A DNA stretch of 64,000 nucleotides from Symbiodinium natans (GCA_905221605.1 CAJNDS010002163.1:499001-563000); one strand, 5' to 3'; shown: positions 19,444 to 29,855, numbered from the stretch's first letter. The notes: a model not told the origin generated them from the sequence alone. Translations and numbers: made by a program.

Positions 19444-19729
19444 TGCCACGTAATGTAAGGAACACTATTGCCTGGACTTAGGACTTATATAGGGGGCATA
19501 TATTGGCTAGAGGGGCACGAGCGTTTTTAGGATAATTCCTGTGAGTTGCTGGGATATGGGGGTGTTCAGCGGTACTTGTTCGGGATTGTTATTTGTTGCA
19601 TACGAAGCACAAATTTTTATCACAATTGATTGGGTCGGGATTCTGAATTCTGGCCTGGAGCCCAGTATAAATCAAATTAACTAAATCGGAGAACCCAGTT
19701 TTCGGATTTCTTTCATTTCATTACTCATT

Positions 19730-20035
19730 ATGCTTAAGGAGTCTGACTGGAATCCAGAAATTCAGCCCAATTTCGTCAGTTTGATTGTTTTAGTTTACCT
19801 GAGCATATATATATATAATATATATATATGTACATATGTAACATTCTCATATGGTGTCAACGGCAGTATGGTCATTAGGTTTGTGGCCTCAGGGTTAGAC
19901 GTACAACTCCAAAGCTTAAGGGCCTATACTCGGTTTGGGGTACTGCGTCTTTGCATTTCTGCCGAATGTCGATCCCTAAACCACCCCGTCATCCGATATG
20001 AGTCCCAAGCCCTAAACTTAGGGTTTAGGGTTTAG
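19730..20035 (+). CDS. Open frame interrupted by TA microsatellite; doubtful
   Basis: A 101-codon frame from an ATG. Residues around 30-40 are Tyr/Ile runs from a TA repeat (19805-19835), and the last residues come from a TTTAGGG motif. The parts between look protein-like, but no domain is recognised. Probably not a gene. Confidence 0.1.
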   Translation: MLKESDWNPEIQPNFVSLIVLVYLSIYIYNIYICTYVTFSYGVNGSMVIRFVASGLDVQLQSLRAYTRFGVLRLCISAECRSLNHPVIRYESQALNLGFRV

Positions 20036-20050
20036 GGTTCAGGGCTTAGA
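20015..20050 (+). repeat. Short TTTAGGG tract
   Basis: CCCTAAACTTAGGG, then two TTTAGGG units. The junction forms a small inverted pair. Confidence 0.75.
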
Positions 20051-20068
20051 ACCATAGATCTCTGGGAA

Positions 20069-20422
20069 TCAACAGCTGAGTGGCATGGGGTTTGTTCTAG
20101 CTAAGATCCCTTGCGGGGGAGGGTCTTTTGTTCTAAGGCGCTTGATCATTACCGTAACGGATGCCTCTAAAAAGCTTCCCCCCCTTGTCTCTGCAGCGAT
20201 TTTTTCGAAAATACCCTGAACCAAAACAGACACAGCAAATGTTCCTAACAATGGGTATGTTTTTTGCCGCGCTTGCCTGGGTACAGCGTACAGAGCAGGG
20301 TTGCTAGTCCGAGCTTCATTTCTTGGTGTATAGGACCGACTTCTTGCCACCATCGGGGACCTTGTTTTTGTGAGTTTTGGGGGTCGGGGTTTGGGATTCT
20401 GGTTGGGGTGTAGGTGGCTCAA
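20069..20422 (-). CDS. Possible coding fragment (117 codons), minus strand
   Basis: An open minus-strand frame whose N-terminal Asn/Pro/Lys part derives from degenerate telomere-like sequence (20370-20422). The remainder is more protein-like, with a hydrophobic stretch (YPLLGTFAVSVLVQGIF) followed by a charged segment. It could be part of a membrane protein exon, but no family is recognised and a stop-free run of this length is expected by chance. Confidence 0.15.
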   Translation of the reverse strand: MSHLHPNQNPKPRPPKLTKTRSPMVARSRSYTPRNEARTSNPALYAVPRQARQKTYPLLGTFAVSVLVQGIFEKIAAETRGGSFLEASVTVMIKRLRTKDPPPQGILARTNPMPLSC

Positions 20423-20559
20423 AGCTTAGGATTTGGGATGATGATTAGGGTATAGGTGGTTCGGAGTTTAGGGTGTTCCAGCCGGGAGAGTGTGCGATAT
20501 GTTGGAAACCGCTGGCATCTCATCAAAGCATTTTAGCCTTGTTGGGGCTCCAAGCGCCG

Positions 20560-20990
20560 TACCCCCAAACTTGGAGAAAGCACAAAGCAATCCCTATATG
20601 ACTCGAGCTCTTTCTACTCTATGAGTCGCTAAACCCTTCTAACGACTCACGCTCCCATCGAAGCATCGACATCCACAGAACACTTCATCGCCTCGACAAA
20701 ACCCTGAAGAGATTGCAGCCGCCCTAAAGCCAGAGTCTGAGTTGCCCGGGCACAGGCTTTCCAAAAATTGGGGGGGGGGGACCCCCTTTGAGGGTTCCTG
20801 TATATCTTAGAGTGGGGTTCCGATACGCAGGGTTCTCATAATTCTGGGGATATATGCATCAGGACGAAGAAAGTTTTGTCGCACTTGCATATCTTGTGTT
20901 AGTGAAGGACGCGGAGTACGCGGAAGTGCGTTTTCTGTGGCCAGGCCGGCGGAGGAATTTCCGCGCTATTTTATTTTAAACATATATTAC
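20560..20990. other. Unique sequence; 11-base G run
   Basis: Only a G run with a facing C run (20770-20785, TTGGGG...ACCCCC) stands out. No gene is supported. Confidence 0.5.
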
Positions 20991-21130
20991 TTTTTTGTTC
21001 CGACGGAGGACTCAAAATCCTCCGCGCCCCAGAGACACATCTTGTGGAGGAGTCTATAGGGGTGGCGGGTTTGCACGTACATGGTGGCATAAGTCCCCGA
21101 TGCGACGAACTTTCGTCCTGGCGCAGTATG

Positions 21131-21249
21131 GGAGTTTACGAAAATAGACGGACCCCCAAAACAGACCCCCAAATTGTAGGATCCCCTTATGATAAGGACT
21201 CCAATAAGGCACCCCCGACTCTCGTAACCCCCCATATCGGACCCCCAAA
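21131..21249 (+). mobile_element. Family E dispersed element, copy 1
   Basis: Shared blocks with 28705-28814, in order: AAAAATAG-like, CAAAA.AGACCCCCAAAT, GTAGGAT.CCCTTAT, AAGGA..CCAATAAGGCA and CGGA.CCCCAAA. There is no coding content, and terminal inverted repeats are not clear. About 110-120 bp. Confidence 0.75.
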
Positions 21250-21374
21250 GTTGAGAAATGCACTGTTAGGCGCTCGACGTCAGTCGTCTCGGCGGATCAC
21301 TGCAGGCGTATTGCGGTCGTTGCACATGAGCTTCTTGGTGCCCCACGCCTAAACGCGCCCACCCACAGCCTTTG

Positions 21375-21495
21375 ACCCCCCAAACCCTAAACCCTAAGCC
21401 CTAAACCCTAAACCCGAAACCCTAGACCCTAAAACCTAAACCCTAATCCCTAAGCCCTAAACCCTAAGCTCCTAAACCCACCCTAAACCTCCCAG
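21375..21495 (-). repeat. Interstitial CCCTAAA tract
   Basis: About fifteen CCCTAAA-type units with CCCTAAG, CCCGAAA and CCCTAGA variants. Confidence 0.9.
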
Positions 21496-21664
21496 TCTTT
21501 GCGATGTGAGGCTTCGGTTTCCAAGGGCTTTCCAATAGGAAGATGAAAGGCAAAGGTGGAGATCCCGGGAGGCCTCTTTGGAGGCATCGGACTTGTTACA
21601 GGATCTATGGGCAGCCAGCGTTCGGGGGCCCCAAATGTGGGAACCTTTAGGGTGTACATCTCCG

Positions 21665-21735
21665 TGTCTCTCTCTCTCTCTCTCTGGCTCTCGCTCTCTC
21701 TCTCTCTCTCTCTCAGTTTCTCTCTCTTCTTGTTT
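21665..21735 (+). repeat. CT microsatellite
   Basis: About 30 CT dinucleotides with a few GG and AG interruptions. Confidence 0.95.
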
Positions 21736-21894
21736 TAGGTGCATGAGGACACCCCAAGTTGAGAATCCAGCTTCTTCAAGCCCAAGAGGGACACCGGACC
21801 CCTGAGCCCCTAAACCCCTGCAATGTTTGTCGCAGGAGAAGTCCTTCGTCCTAGAACTTGGCATGGGTGGAGCCCTGCACGCTTCGGAGTCTGA

Positions 21895-21975
21895 GATTGG
21901 GGGAGGGGGGAGGGGGGGAGGGGTGGGGAGTGGGGGAGGGGGCACCCCCCCGTCCTTTCTTCCCCCCCCCCCCCA
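21895..21975. repeat. G-rich block facing a C13 run
   Basis: G runs of 4-7 (21898-21948) are followed by C runs, the longest of 13 (21962-21974). The two sides can pair as a long hairpin. Confidence 0.85.
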
Positions 21976-22591
21976 AAAAAATGCAGGGAGGCAGGTTCTT
22001 GATGTAATTTCCTGCTGTGGGTGGGTCTTGATCTGGAGATCTTCCTGCTTTTCGTGAACACCGAGAAGAGCATGTTTTTCCTGGATTATGGCCTAAGTCC
22101 TAAACCCTAAAAGCGTGTTTTGACGGGTAGGCAGGTGGCTTCTTCAGGCTTGCTTTTCAACTCGACTCGCCGGCCCATGGGTAGATAAATGAGTGGGGCT
22201 GTAGCTATAGGGTATACATGATGGTCATAGCCGGCTAGGACCGCTTTTTGTTGTGTTCATAACCCTGCCTACAGTTACCTTAGACATAGCTGCGGATCCA
22301 CGACTTGGGGCGTATGTCCTGCTAAGGTTAAGGGTTTAGGGCTTAGGTTTTGGTATGGGACCTAGGATCTGCCCGGCCAAGCAACAGCCTTAGCGCCCTG
22401 GAACCCCTAATAATGGAGTCTGAACTCCTGTCCCAGCGACAACGAAAGGCAGTGGAACGGTGGCCATGCAGATCTTTCTGCAATGCCCCGTGAGGCGCAA
22501 AGTTCGCGTGGCATGCCTCTTGATGCTTCGTTGGAAAGGAGGGAATGGGTTTCGTCGGAGGGTTCGCCAAAGCACAAAAACCGTGCTAATG

Positions 22592-22690
22592 TAGGGGTCG
22601 GAATATTTACTACTAGTATTCCCTTAGGGTCCCTTTTTTCTACTACAAGAACCCCCAAACCCAATTCTAATTATTCAGGCCGCTTTATTA
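22592..22690 (+). mobile_element. Family C TIR element, copy 2
   Basis: TAGGGGTCGGAATA, AGTATTCCCTTAGGGTCCC and TTCTAATTATTCAGGCC match copies 1 and 3 in order. Its right end is decayed (GCCGCTTTATTA instead of GCCCCTATA). Confidence 0.75.
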
Positions 22691-22867
22691 CTTAGACTGG
22701 CTCCTCCATGAGCTTCTCTTCTAACCCCAGAATGCGCTTGGAGCATCAACTTGGAATGACACGCAGTGTGTTACCAGAAAGAGCTGGAGACTGTGCTGGA
22801 GACCTTCGCGAATCGTCAAGTACCCACAAGCTCTGGAAACTGTTCTTGAGATCATGGCCAGGCACCC

Positions 22868-22958
22868 ATGTCAGAATAGGGGTAGCCTTTATACCCCTAA
22901 AGAATAGCATCCCTTCAGATGGACCCCCGAGAAGGGTACCCCTGTTTTCGGAAACTCC
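22868..22958 (+). mobile_element. Family D element, copy 1
   Basis: The last 38 bases (GGACCCCCGAGAAGGGTACC, then CCTGTTTTCGGAAAC) recur at 29609-29642 and 44303-44342. The left part has GAATAGGGGTAGCC, partly complementary to the right end. Confidence 0.65.
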
Positions 22959-23265
22959 TTAGTGCTCTAAACACGGCACCAAGTAGGTCAGAGGCCATGC
23001 CTGCAGCGGGCTCAGAGAATAAACAGTCGCAGGCTCGCTTCTCTTTTGAGGACTCAATCATCACGTGGCAGCCGAGACAAACTGTGCCTGTTACCAGTTG
23101 GTGTCGGACGTCGGGCACATCATCAACAAATTGAAAAACGTATTCCGAGCTGGGTTCTTCTACTAGAAGGATCGAACGACATGTCTCGGGACAGCACCTA
23201 GGACCAGGCGATGTGCAGGCATTAGACGAGATCACACAGGAACCTGGCTTTGGAGCGTTAACGCT
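22915..23265 (-). CDS. Possible minus-strand exon (about 117 codons)
   Basis: The minus-strand frame is open from just after a TAG at 23266-23268 to 22915. The peptide is well mixed, with acidic and cysteine-bearing stretches (EPSSEYVFQFVDDVPDV; GTVCLGCHVMIESSKEKR; SDLLGAVFRALRSF), and is the most protein-like I found. It lacks an ATG start near its beginning, as an internal exon would. Its last dozen residues run into the family D element, which suggests the true boundary lies before 22950. A CxxC (CLGC) is present, but no family is recognised. Confidence 0.25.
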   Translation of the reverse strand, partial: SVNAPKPGSCVISSNACTSPGPRCCPETCRSILLVEEPSSEYVFQFVDDVPDVRHQLVTGTVCLGCHVMIESSKEKRACDCLFSEPAAGMASDLLGAVFRALRSFRKQGYPSRGSI

Positions 23266-23329
23266 CTAACAGCCAAGAGAGTCCAACAGCACTGCTGAAC
23301 TCAGGAATACACCCTAATCATCATGAAAA

Positions 23330-23370
23330 ACAAGTAGGGTTTAGGGTTTAGGGTTTCGGGTCTAGGGCGT
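23330..23370 (+). repeat. Short TTTAGGG tract
   Basis: Three TTTAGGG units plus TTTCGGG and TCTAGGG variants. Confidence 0.8.
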
Positions 23371-23780
23371 TTCCGTATTTATCGTGGGACCTTTGGGAAC
23401 ACTTCGGGGGCTCAGGGTTCCACCTCTCGCCGCTGGCCAGGCGGGTCCTTGGCGTGGAGCTTGTTTGCTCGCGCTACAAAATTGCAGAGGCATCTGTTGG
23501 GTTTACTTTGTCATAGTGGAGTAACATTTTACATTTTTAGGGGTACTTAAACACCATTAGGAATAGATTTTTAATCTTTTCAGAACTAGGTTCGGGTTCA
23601 GGTAGAAGGTGTAGGGTTCAAGGGTCAGGCAGCATCAGCAGGATGACAGTTGCATGGCCTCTTGTTTTGGGACATCTGGGCAAAGGTGCTACTGAGCAGG
23701 GCTTAGGGCCGTTTTGGGTCAAAGGGGGTTTAGGGTCCACGGTTTATTGCCCTATTTCTCATCATCCCAGCTATAACTCC

Positions 23781-23880
23781 GCAGTGGTACCCTTTACCCT
23801 TTTGCTGGTTCTGGGTTGCCTTTGTAGAGTAGCCCAAAAAAAGGGTACCCTTATCATAATGTGGTTACGGGGCTACTAAG
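23781..23880 (+). mobile_element. Family B element, copy 2, left end decayed
   Basis: CAGTGGTACCCTTTACCCTT, GGTTCTGGGTTGCC and AAAAAAAGGGTACCCTTAT, with a GGTTACGGGGCTACTA end, match intact family B copies. The leading TGGTAGCC is no longer clear. Confidence 0.75.
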
Positions 23881-24215
23881 GCATGGAATACCAAGTCCCC
23901 CACTGTCAAGTTGGCGAGACGAATTGGATTGGATTGGCCTCAAACTTCTCAGGGTTTTGGGGGGCTTAGTAAGGCTTAGTAAGGGTGTGCTTTTCGGGTT
24001 AGATTTGTTTTCGGACATGCTCAGACCCCGCGCAACTGCAGGCGTGGGGGGGATGCCAGATGTGCAGGTTCAGGCGTTGCGCCCGCAGCCTTCAGCCCTC
24101 TCATGAGCCTAAACCCATCTACAGATACAAACCCGCAAACCATCAACGACCAGCCCCGTTTTGAGGCAGCCGTGCAGCGCCTCGCTGAGGGTGAGCCCTC
24201 ACTGTTCAGGCAAGA

Positions 24216-24515
24216 GTGTTCCTTTTTCATTCGTCTCATTCTGAAACCTATCTTCAGTTTGGGGGGTTACGGGCTTACGTAGCTAGGGCCTTGGGGAGTA
24301 CGTTCGGTTTCATCGGTAGATATACGAATATAAGGAGCCGTGTGCCTTTTGTCCTTGAAGAGAGCCACCTTTCCTTAACAGTCCCAAGCCACAAACCCCT
24401 AAACTCTGAGCCGGAAGCAAGACTGTCCACAGCCGAAAGCTGTCTCTCCATGTCAGGATCGTGGAGCATGCGCCCGCGGAGAAGATCTGCTTGGAGGAGG
24501 CTGAGTTCTCAGTAG
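24216..24515 (+). CDS. Possible coding fragment (99 codons)
   Basis: A forward frame in a telomere-free interval, with a mixed peptide ending in an Arg-rich tail (MRPRRRSAWRRLSSQ). The start shown is GTG and is arbitrary. No domain recognised; chance length. Confidence 0.1.
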   Translation: MFLFHSSHSETYLQFGGLRAYVARALGSTFGFIGRYTNIRSRVPFVLEESHLSLTVPSHKPLNSEPEARLSTAESCLSMSGSWSMRPRRRSAWRRLSSQ

Positions 24516-24599
24516 GGCATTTAGGACTTCGACTCCCTTAAAGGGCTACTAGGGCTGTACCTACTTCCTTACTTGCGAAGTAGAATGTAACCCTGAACA

Positions 24600-24880
24600 A
24601 AAAAGCCCTAGACCCTGAACCCCTGAAACCCTAGACCCCAAACCCCAAAGCACCTAAGCCAGACCCCATGATCCCTACCCCAAGCCTTCTAGACCCTGAC
24701 CCAAACCTTGAGTTTATTGGCATACATCCTCGATGCCACCCTTAACTCCTAGACCCAACAACCCCTACTAGTGCCGTGGACCCTTGACCCAAACCCTCCA
24801 AACCCCTGCCTTGAAAGCTAGAGCTCAAACCCTACAAGCCCAAAACTCGAACCGCAAGACCTGAACCCCAAAATCCTAAA
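24600..24880 (-). repeat. Degenerate CCCTAAA-derived region
   Basis: CCCTAGAC, CCCTGAAC and CCCCAAA words spaced irregularly over about 280 bases. Confidence 0.7.
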
Positions 24881-24889
24881 GTGGAGATT

Positions 24890-25260
24890 TCACCATAGCA
24901 TGTACTACAAGTAGGCTAAGGATCCCGCCGAAGCTTTTGCTGTTCAACTGTTCAAAAGCGCAGTTTGCCTGCCCCATCTTCCGCCTTCTGCCTCGTCCGC
25001 CCGCTCCAAATCCTTAACTAGCCCGACTCCCTCCTCAACCCGGTAAGAGGCAAGACGCCTCCAGGAGATTCGGGAAGAGGAAGGGAGGGATTAGCCCGCA
25101 TAGTGGGCCGTTTGCGATTTTATCTTCAGGCCTGAATAGGCTCTGAGTTCAGCACAAGGTTTCAGCTTTGAGGGTCGTGGCGTGCAGACGCTTCACGACT
25201 CCGACAAACAATTGATTTGGGAGAAACCCTGAGCATGCACTGTGCGGTTCAAGGCCCTGG
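24890..25260. other. Unique sequence, nothing recognised
   Basis: No repeat family or reading frame that I can support. Confidence 0.5.
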
Positions 25261-25275
25261 GAGGATATGCAACCT

Positions 25276-25375
25276 ACGCCCTGAACCCTAAACCCCAAAC
25301 CCCAACCCCCAAACCCTAGACCCCAACCCCCAAACCCTAAACCCCCAAACCCTAAACCCTAAACCCTCAACAACA
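25276..25375 (-). repeat. Interstitial CCCTAAA/CCCCAAA tract
   Basis: About thirteen units, mixing CCCCAAA, CCCTAGA and CCCTAAA. Confidence 0.9.
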
Positions 25376-25475
25376 AACTCGCCAAGCCGTGCAGATCAGC
25401 ACCGGCCGCCTCCTGGAGTGTCGCTGTGCGGACTTCTTCTCCTTGGGCCTGCGAGCCCAGACACCAGAGCCATCA

Positions 25476-25631
25476 TCTTGGTAGCCCAGTGGGCTTAGGG
25501 TTTGGGGTTTAGGGTTTAGGGTTTAGGGTTTTGGGGTTTGGGGTTTGGGGTTTAGGGTTTAGGGTTTTGGGGTTTGGGGTTTGGGGTTTGGGGTTTAGGG
25601 CTTAGGGTTTAGAGTCTTGGTAGCCCAGTGG
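25476..25631 (+). repeat. TTTAGGG/TTTGGGG tract between 17 bp direct repeats
   Basis: TCTTGGTAGCCCAGTGG occurs at 25476-25492 and again at 25615-25631. The 122 bases between are purely TTTAGGG and TTTGGGG units. The repeated 17-mer is the left end of the family B element that continues after the second copy, so the telomere-like DNA appears inserted in that element with target duplication, or the end was duplicated during break repair. Confidence 0.9.
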
Positions 25632-25738
25632 TACCCTTTACCCAGTTTTGGTTCTGGGTTCCCTTACAAAGTAGCCAACCCAAAAAAAGGGCACCCCCTT
25701 ATTTGAAGATGGTTAGGTTATTGTCCTTGCTATCAAAG
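25618..25738 (+). mobile_element. Family B TIR element, copy 3
   Basis: TGGTAGCCCAGTGGTACCCT, TTTTGGTTCTGGGTTCCCTT, GTAGCCAACCCAAAAAAAGG and a decayed right end (TTGCTATCAAAG). Confidence 0.8.
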
Positions 25739-25739
25739 G

Positions 25740-26140
25740 CATCATATATATATATATATGTATATGGGGAGCCCTGGTTAAGAATAGGGGAATTCCTATA
25801 CAAGTTAGGGCCAGGGATTTGGGTCACACGGAGGCGGTGTTCATGGTTACGTTTTAGCAGGCTTCCAGGTGCGGTACAGAGTCCCTAAATATTGCAAATT
25901 CACAGAAACGCCATAATCGGCTGAGTCAGGAACCCAACCTTTCGTCGGTAAAATCCAGAATCTGCAGCTTTTCAGGGCTTTGCCCTTCTGAGCTCAATTC
26001 CCAGACCCTCTTCTACTCCTAGGTCATCCGGCACACATGGAGTTTGCATGTAGATCCTAGGGCCTGCTGACACCGAAGCTTAAGCCAGAAACCTTATTGT
26101 AATCAATCTGGGGGAAGGGTCTCCAAAGTCTTTCTTCTTT
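25740..26140. other. Short TA repeat and unique sequence
   Basis: (TA)n at 25744-25768. The remainder shows no feature I can support. Confidence 0.5.
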
Positions 26141-26219
26141 GTTTTTTCAAGTTCATACTTCGTGTTTTCGTTTCAGTCTCGGGTGGATCTCTAAACTGCC
26201 ACTTTTTGCAGCCAGTGTC

Positions 26220-26590
26220 CACGACAAACCCCGAACACCAAAGCGTAAGCCCCAAGCCCGAATCAAGGTCTGGATCTGGTTGAGCAGAGCGACGTCCTGC
26301 TGGCTTTCTTGCTACCCGGAAACTCTAAGCCCCAAACCTAGACATACTCTGTACTGCCAGCGTTTAGTTAGTTGCTTACAGGTATTTTGCAGGTTGTTTA
26401 CAGGCATTTCCCAGAACAGTCGCATAAGTTAAATACAGCCCTCAACCGAAACCTTGCTGTGCTTGCTGTCTGCCCTGAGTCTCTAAAGCCCGGCCCTAAA
26501 ACCCCTAAGCCCCAAAGCACTGCCCAAATCCCGAAAGCCTCAGCCCTAAATACCCTGGACCTAAAGGCCTCAACCCTGAATACCTAAAAA
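26220..26590 (-). other. Unique sequence grading into CCCTAAA-derived words
   Basis: CCCCAAAC and CCCTAAA-like words increase towards 26480-26590. Confidence 0.5.
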
Positions 26591-26599
26591 GCTCCTGTT

Positions 26600-27120
26600 G
26601 GAGCTAGCCCGGCCTTGGTTCGTTTTCTGTTTGCGCGTGGTATTGCCGCTGCTGATCGTAGCTGCCTGCTTTTCACGCTACTCGGACCTTAGCTCCAAAT
26701 CTGTGTCAGCCCACCTCCCTATGTCGCCAGGTCATCTTCTTTGCTGTGAACATCCCATGCAGGCTTTTCCCTGAGCTGTGCAACAGGCCTGTGCACATGG
26801 CCGCTTTGCGAGAGCGAATGCATCCACGTTGCGAAGACCTATCTGCTTGAGTGCCACATGGATTCCTGAACCCCTCGGAACAAGAAGCAAAGTCGTGACC
26901 TAGCCGAAGGTGACAAACAAAAGACAAGTTCTCGGCCGCCATGGATGGAAGTGGTGTAGGAAACGGCGAACGCCGGCAACATCAACAAACGTAACGAGAA
27001 GGCTACATCAACATCATCACTCTCCCGCGCACCTGGCAGGCTTGCACGTGCGAAGGAGCCGTGCCGACAGCTAGGGAGCACACTGGGAGCGAATCTATGG
27101 TGAAGTGTCGGTGGGGCTGC
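26600..27120. other. Telomere-free interval with open minus-strand frames
   Basis: Two overlapping minus-strand frames (26706-26942 and 26839-27081) of about 80 codons each lie in different phases. Their peptides look ordinary but match nothing I know. A frameshifted gene relic is possible; chance is likelier. Confidence 0.2.
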
Positions 27121-27339
27121 AACCAGGGGAAGTAACTCTAAAACCCGGACTCGTTATCAGGGTTCAGGGTTAAGGGTCTGGGTGCTACAATCTAAGGGCT
27201 TAGCTACTAGGCTTAGTTGCTAGGGCTCCGAGTTTGTTCTACAGCACTTGGAGACAGCTGTCCTGAGCAGCCAAAGCCTTAGCATCGTGCTTCTACAGGC
27301 TTCCAGACCTGGTCCCTGTCCCTCTTAGGAACCTTCTGC

Positions 27340-27800
27340 TCGTCGTGGGTTTAGGGTTCAAGGTTTCAGGGTTTAGGGCTTAATTTCGGTGCAGGTGTTA
27401 GGAAGCAACTACAAAGTCTGCCGTTGTTGAAATTTTCTGCCAGGTATGCCCTTGCAACATTTCATATTTTCCTTTGTTTGGGTTTAAGAGGATCAGATTC
27501 AGGATCTCTTTCAGAGGGGTTTCGGGGCCATCCTAGTCTGTCTTCCATGCGCAAGCCCATGCCTGAACTGTTGGCGAGCACGCGACATCCGTTAAGCCCC
27601 TTGGGATCTCTGGTGTTTTCCCCTTATTCGGTTTAAGAGTATCACATTTAGAAAATATGCTGAGAGGTTTTGAATGACTCAAAGTCTAGAATGTGTGCCG
27701 CCCGCAGGAGGGCTGCCGACTGTTCTCCTACCATCGCCTAGATAGCAGCTGCGACATGATTGGGTTAGGGTTTAGGGTTTAGGGTTTGGGGTCCGCGATC
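27340..27800 (+). other. Unique sequence between TTTAGGG motifs
   Basis: Degenerate units at 27345-27385 and three perfect units at 27764-27790 bracket a 70-codon open frame (27424-27636) that I do not call. Confidence 0.5.
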
Positions 27801-27949
27801 TCTGTGGATGGGTGCTTCGAGTTTGCAGTACGTACGGACGTATGGTTAGCAGGAGCCGGCAAGTAGCATCAGGATTCAGGGTTTAAGTGGCTTCCGATGA
27901 AGGACGACAAGTCCTCCAACCTCAAACCTGTTGTAGCTGTAGCGTGGAG

Positions 27950-28220
27950 GGGGCAGTAGAGGATCAAGACCCCTAAGCCCCGAAAATCCCTAAACCCTCA
28001 AACCCTTGAGATTTCGATGCCGTCGTTTCCAGGGTCTCCAGCCTTGCCGCTGAACATCCGAAAATATGTGCTTGAGGGTTCTGAGTGTAGGGTTTTGGGT
28101 TAAGAGCTTAGGGTAGAATTCGAGTTTAGGGTTCAGGGTTTGGACGTTTATTTGAACTTTAGGGTTTTGGGTTACATCCTAATCCCAAATCCGACATCGG
28201 GTTTAGGTTCTGAGTCCACA
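27950..28220. repeat. Scattered telomere-like words in both senses
   Basis: CCCTAAA-type at 27960-28010, GGGTTTTGGGTT and TTTAGGG-type at 28075-28210. Confidence 0.65.
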
Positions 28221-28269
28221 GTTTCCGGCTTTGCCTGCCTTGCCTGGACTAATTTACCCCAAGCAGATA

Positions 28270-28365
28270 TGGGTAGTTTTCTAAGTTAAGGTGCCTTTTG
28301 GGGCCCAATGGCACGGCACCCTGAAAACATGAGCCCAAAAGGACCCTAGTGTAGAGAGCTACCCA
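28270..28365 (+). mobile_element. Family F TIR element, copy 2 (96 bp)
   Basis: TGGGTAGTTTTCTAA at the left and TAGAGAGCTACCCA at the right give a 14 bp inverted repeat with two mismatches. It shares CACGGCACC and AAAGGACCC with copy 1. Confidence 0.8.
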
Positions 28366-28704
28366 GAGACCTCCGTGAAAAAGATACACTGAATTTGTTC
28401 AAGGGCACATGCTACCGTCTTCAAGGCTGTGTAGGTTGCTCAAGGGACAGCGCAACACCCCTTGTTAGCTAAGAAAGATAGCTTAAGCTGCATGCGGATC
28501 CTTATTGTGCGATATAGGCTTCCTTTGAGGGGCTTTGGGCTTGGGGCTCGTTTCTTCGTGGAGTGGTGACGAAGCATGGAATCCGTGCCCCCCCCTGAAA
28601 AAAAACTAAAGCAACAAATACATCAAGCAGGACCTGAAATGAATCACAGAAGGTGCAGCCTTTCTTGGGCTACCTATGCAGGCACACGTCAAGATACCTT
28701 AAAT

Positions 28705-28814
28705 GGGGGCTTACAAAAATAGGGAACTCCCAAAATAGACCCCCAAATAATGAGTAGGATTCCCTTATTTTAAGGAGCCCAATAAGGCAATTACCCCTAA
28801 CGTCGGATCCCCAA
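28705..28814 (+). mobile_element. Family E dispersed element, copy 2
   Basis: Co-linear with 21131-21249: CCAAAATAGACCCCCAAAT, GTAGGATTCCCTTAT, CCCAATAAGGCA and GGATCCCCAAA. Confidence 0.75.
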
Positions 28815-28847
28815 ACAGCCAACAACAAGGCCTAGGGTTCCCCTTCC

Positions 28848-29112
28848 CAAACCCCTAAACCCTAAACCCTAAGCCCTAAACCCTAAACCCGAAAGTCTCA
28901 ACCGATGCGCACCCAGGCATCTGGTGGTCCAAGGATCGTTGCCCCTTTCACCAGCTCGAGGTGGGGGTGCCTAGGAATTGCTAGCTAGGACCTGGTTTAG
29001 GGCTTAGGGCTTAGGGTTTAGGGTTTAGGGGAATAACTTTTCCTTTTGGGGTGTAAGCGGATCACCCTCGCTTAGGAACCCAGTCAGAGAGCCCTAAACC
29101 CTAAACCCTGTC
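28848..29112. repeat. Telomere tracts in opposite orientation
   Basis: CCCTAAA units at 28850-28892, TTTAGGG/GCTTAGG units at 28992-29030 and CCCTAAA again at 29093-29109, with unique spacers. Confidence 0.85.
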
Positions 29113-29542
29113 AAAGGGTGTTCAGGGCCAGCCGAGACCAGCACTTGGGATGACTGTAGGAGGGTAGCGCGGCCGCACGAGGGGCCAAAGCTACCAAAGC
29201 TGCAGCAGCACGGGCCGTTCAGTGCTCCTGCATGTTGAAGATTAGTGCTGCCATTTGACGGTATAAGGCTCTATTCAAAGACAAATGAACTCGAAAAACC
29301 TGATTCCTCGAAACAAATGCTTCACGGTGCAGGCAGGCTGATGATGGCTCGGGCTGTGGCTTAGTACCTCTGGTTGCCCGAAGGGGGTGGGGTTAGGGAC
29401 CAAGGGTCTGTCCATCCCGCTCCCCACACACCCCCACCACGCACACATATGCAAACTCCTCCGACGCGCATGGAGCACAGGCCTTGAGCCCGAGAGCCTT
29501 TGGGGGCTAGGCCCCCTAAAGCCTACACCCACCGGCACCCAA

Positions 29543-29642
29543 GTGGGCATCTCCCAAAATAAGGGTACCCCTTTTATACTCCCCAACAGAATAGAGTCCC
29601 CTTAGAGGGGCCCCCGAAAAGGGTACTTCTAGCTTCGGAAAC
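29543..29642 (+). mobile_element. Family D element, copy 2
   Basis: It starts GTGGGCATCTCCCAAAATA, carries AAGGGTACCCC and ends GCCCCCGAAAAGGGTACTTC plus CGGAAAC. The right end matches family D, and the left end resembles family J (GTGGGCA), hinting that the two are related. Confidence 0.65.
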
Positions 29643-29739
29643 CAAATTGAGGTGAATGTCCCAGAGACGGACACGTTCTCCACCTCTTGGTCGCCCCAGG
29701 GCTTTCGGCGCCCGGTCTCAAAGAAGCTTCGGCGTTTAG

Positions 29740-29855
29740 ATGTTCTTTGGGTTCTTAGAGGGCTCTTAGGGTTCGTAGGTTTGTTAGGGCTCTCAGGGTT
29801 CTTAGGGTTCTTAGGGTTCTTAGGGGGCTCCTTTTGGGTTCTTGGGAGTTTAGGG
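29740..29855 (+). repeat. TTCTTAGGG variant repeat
   Basis: A 9 bp variant of the telomere unit (GGGTTCTTA) recurs about six times, with GGGCTCTTA and GGGTTCGTA forms. Confidence 0.85.
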
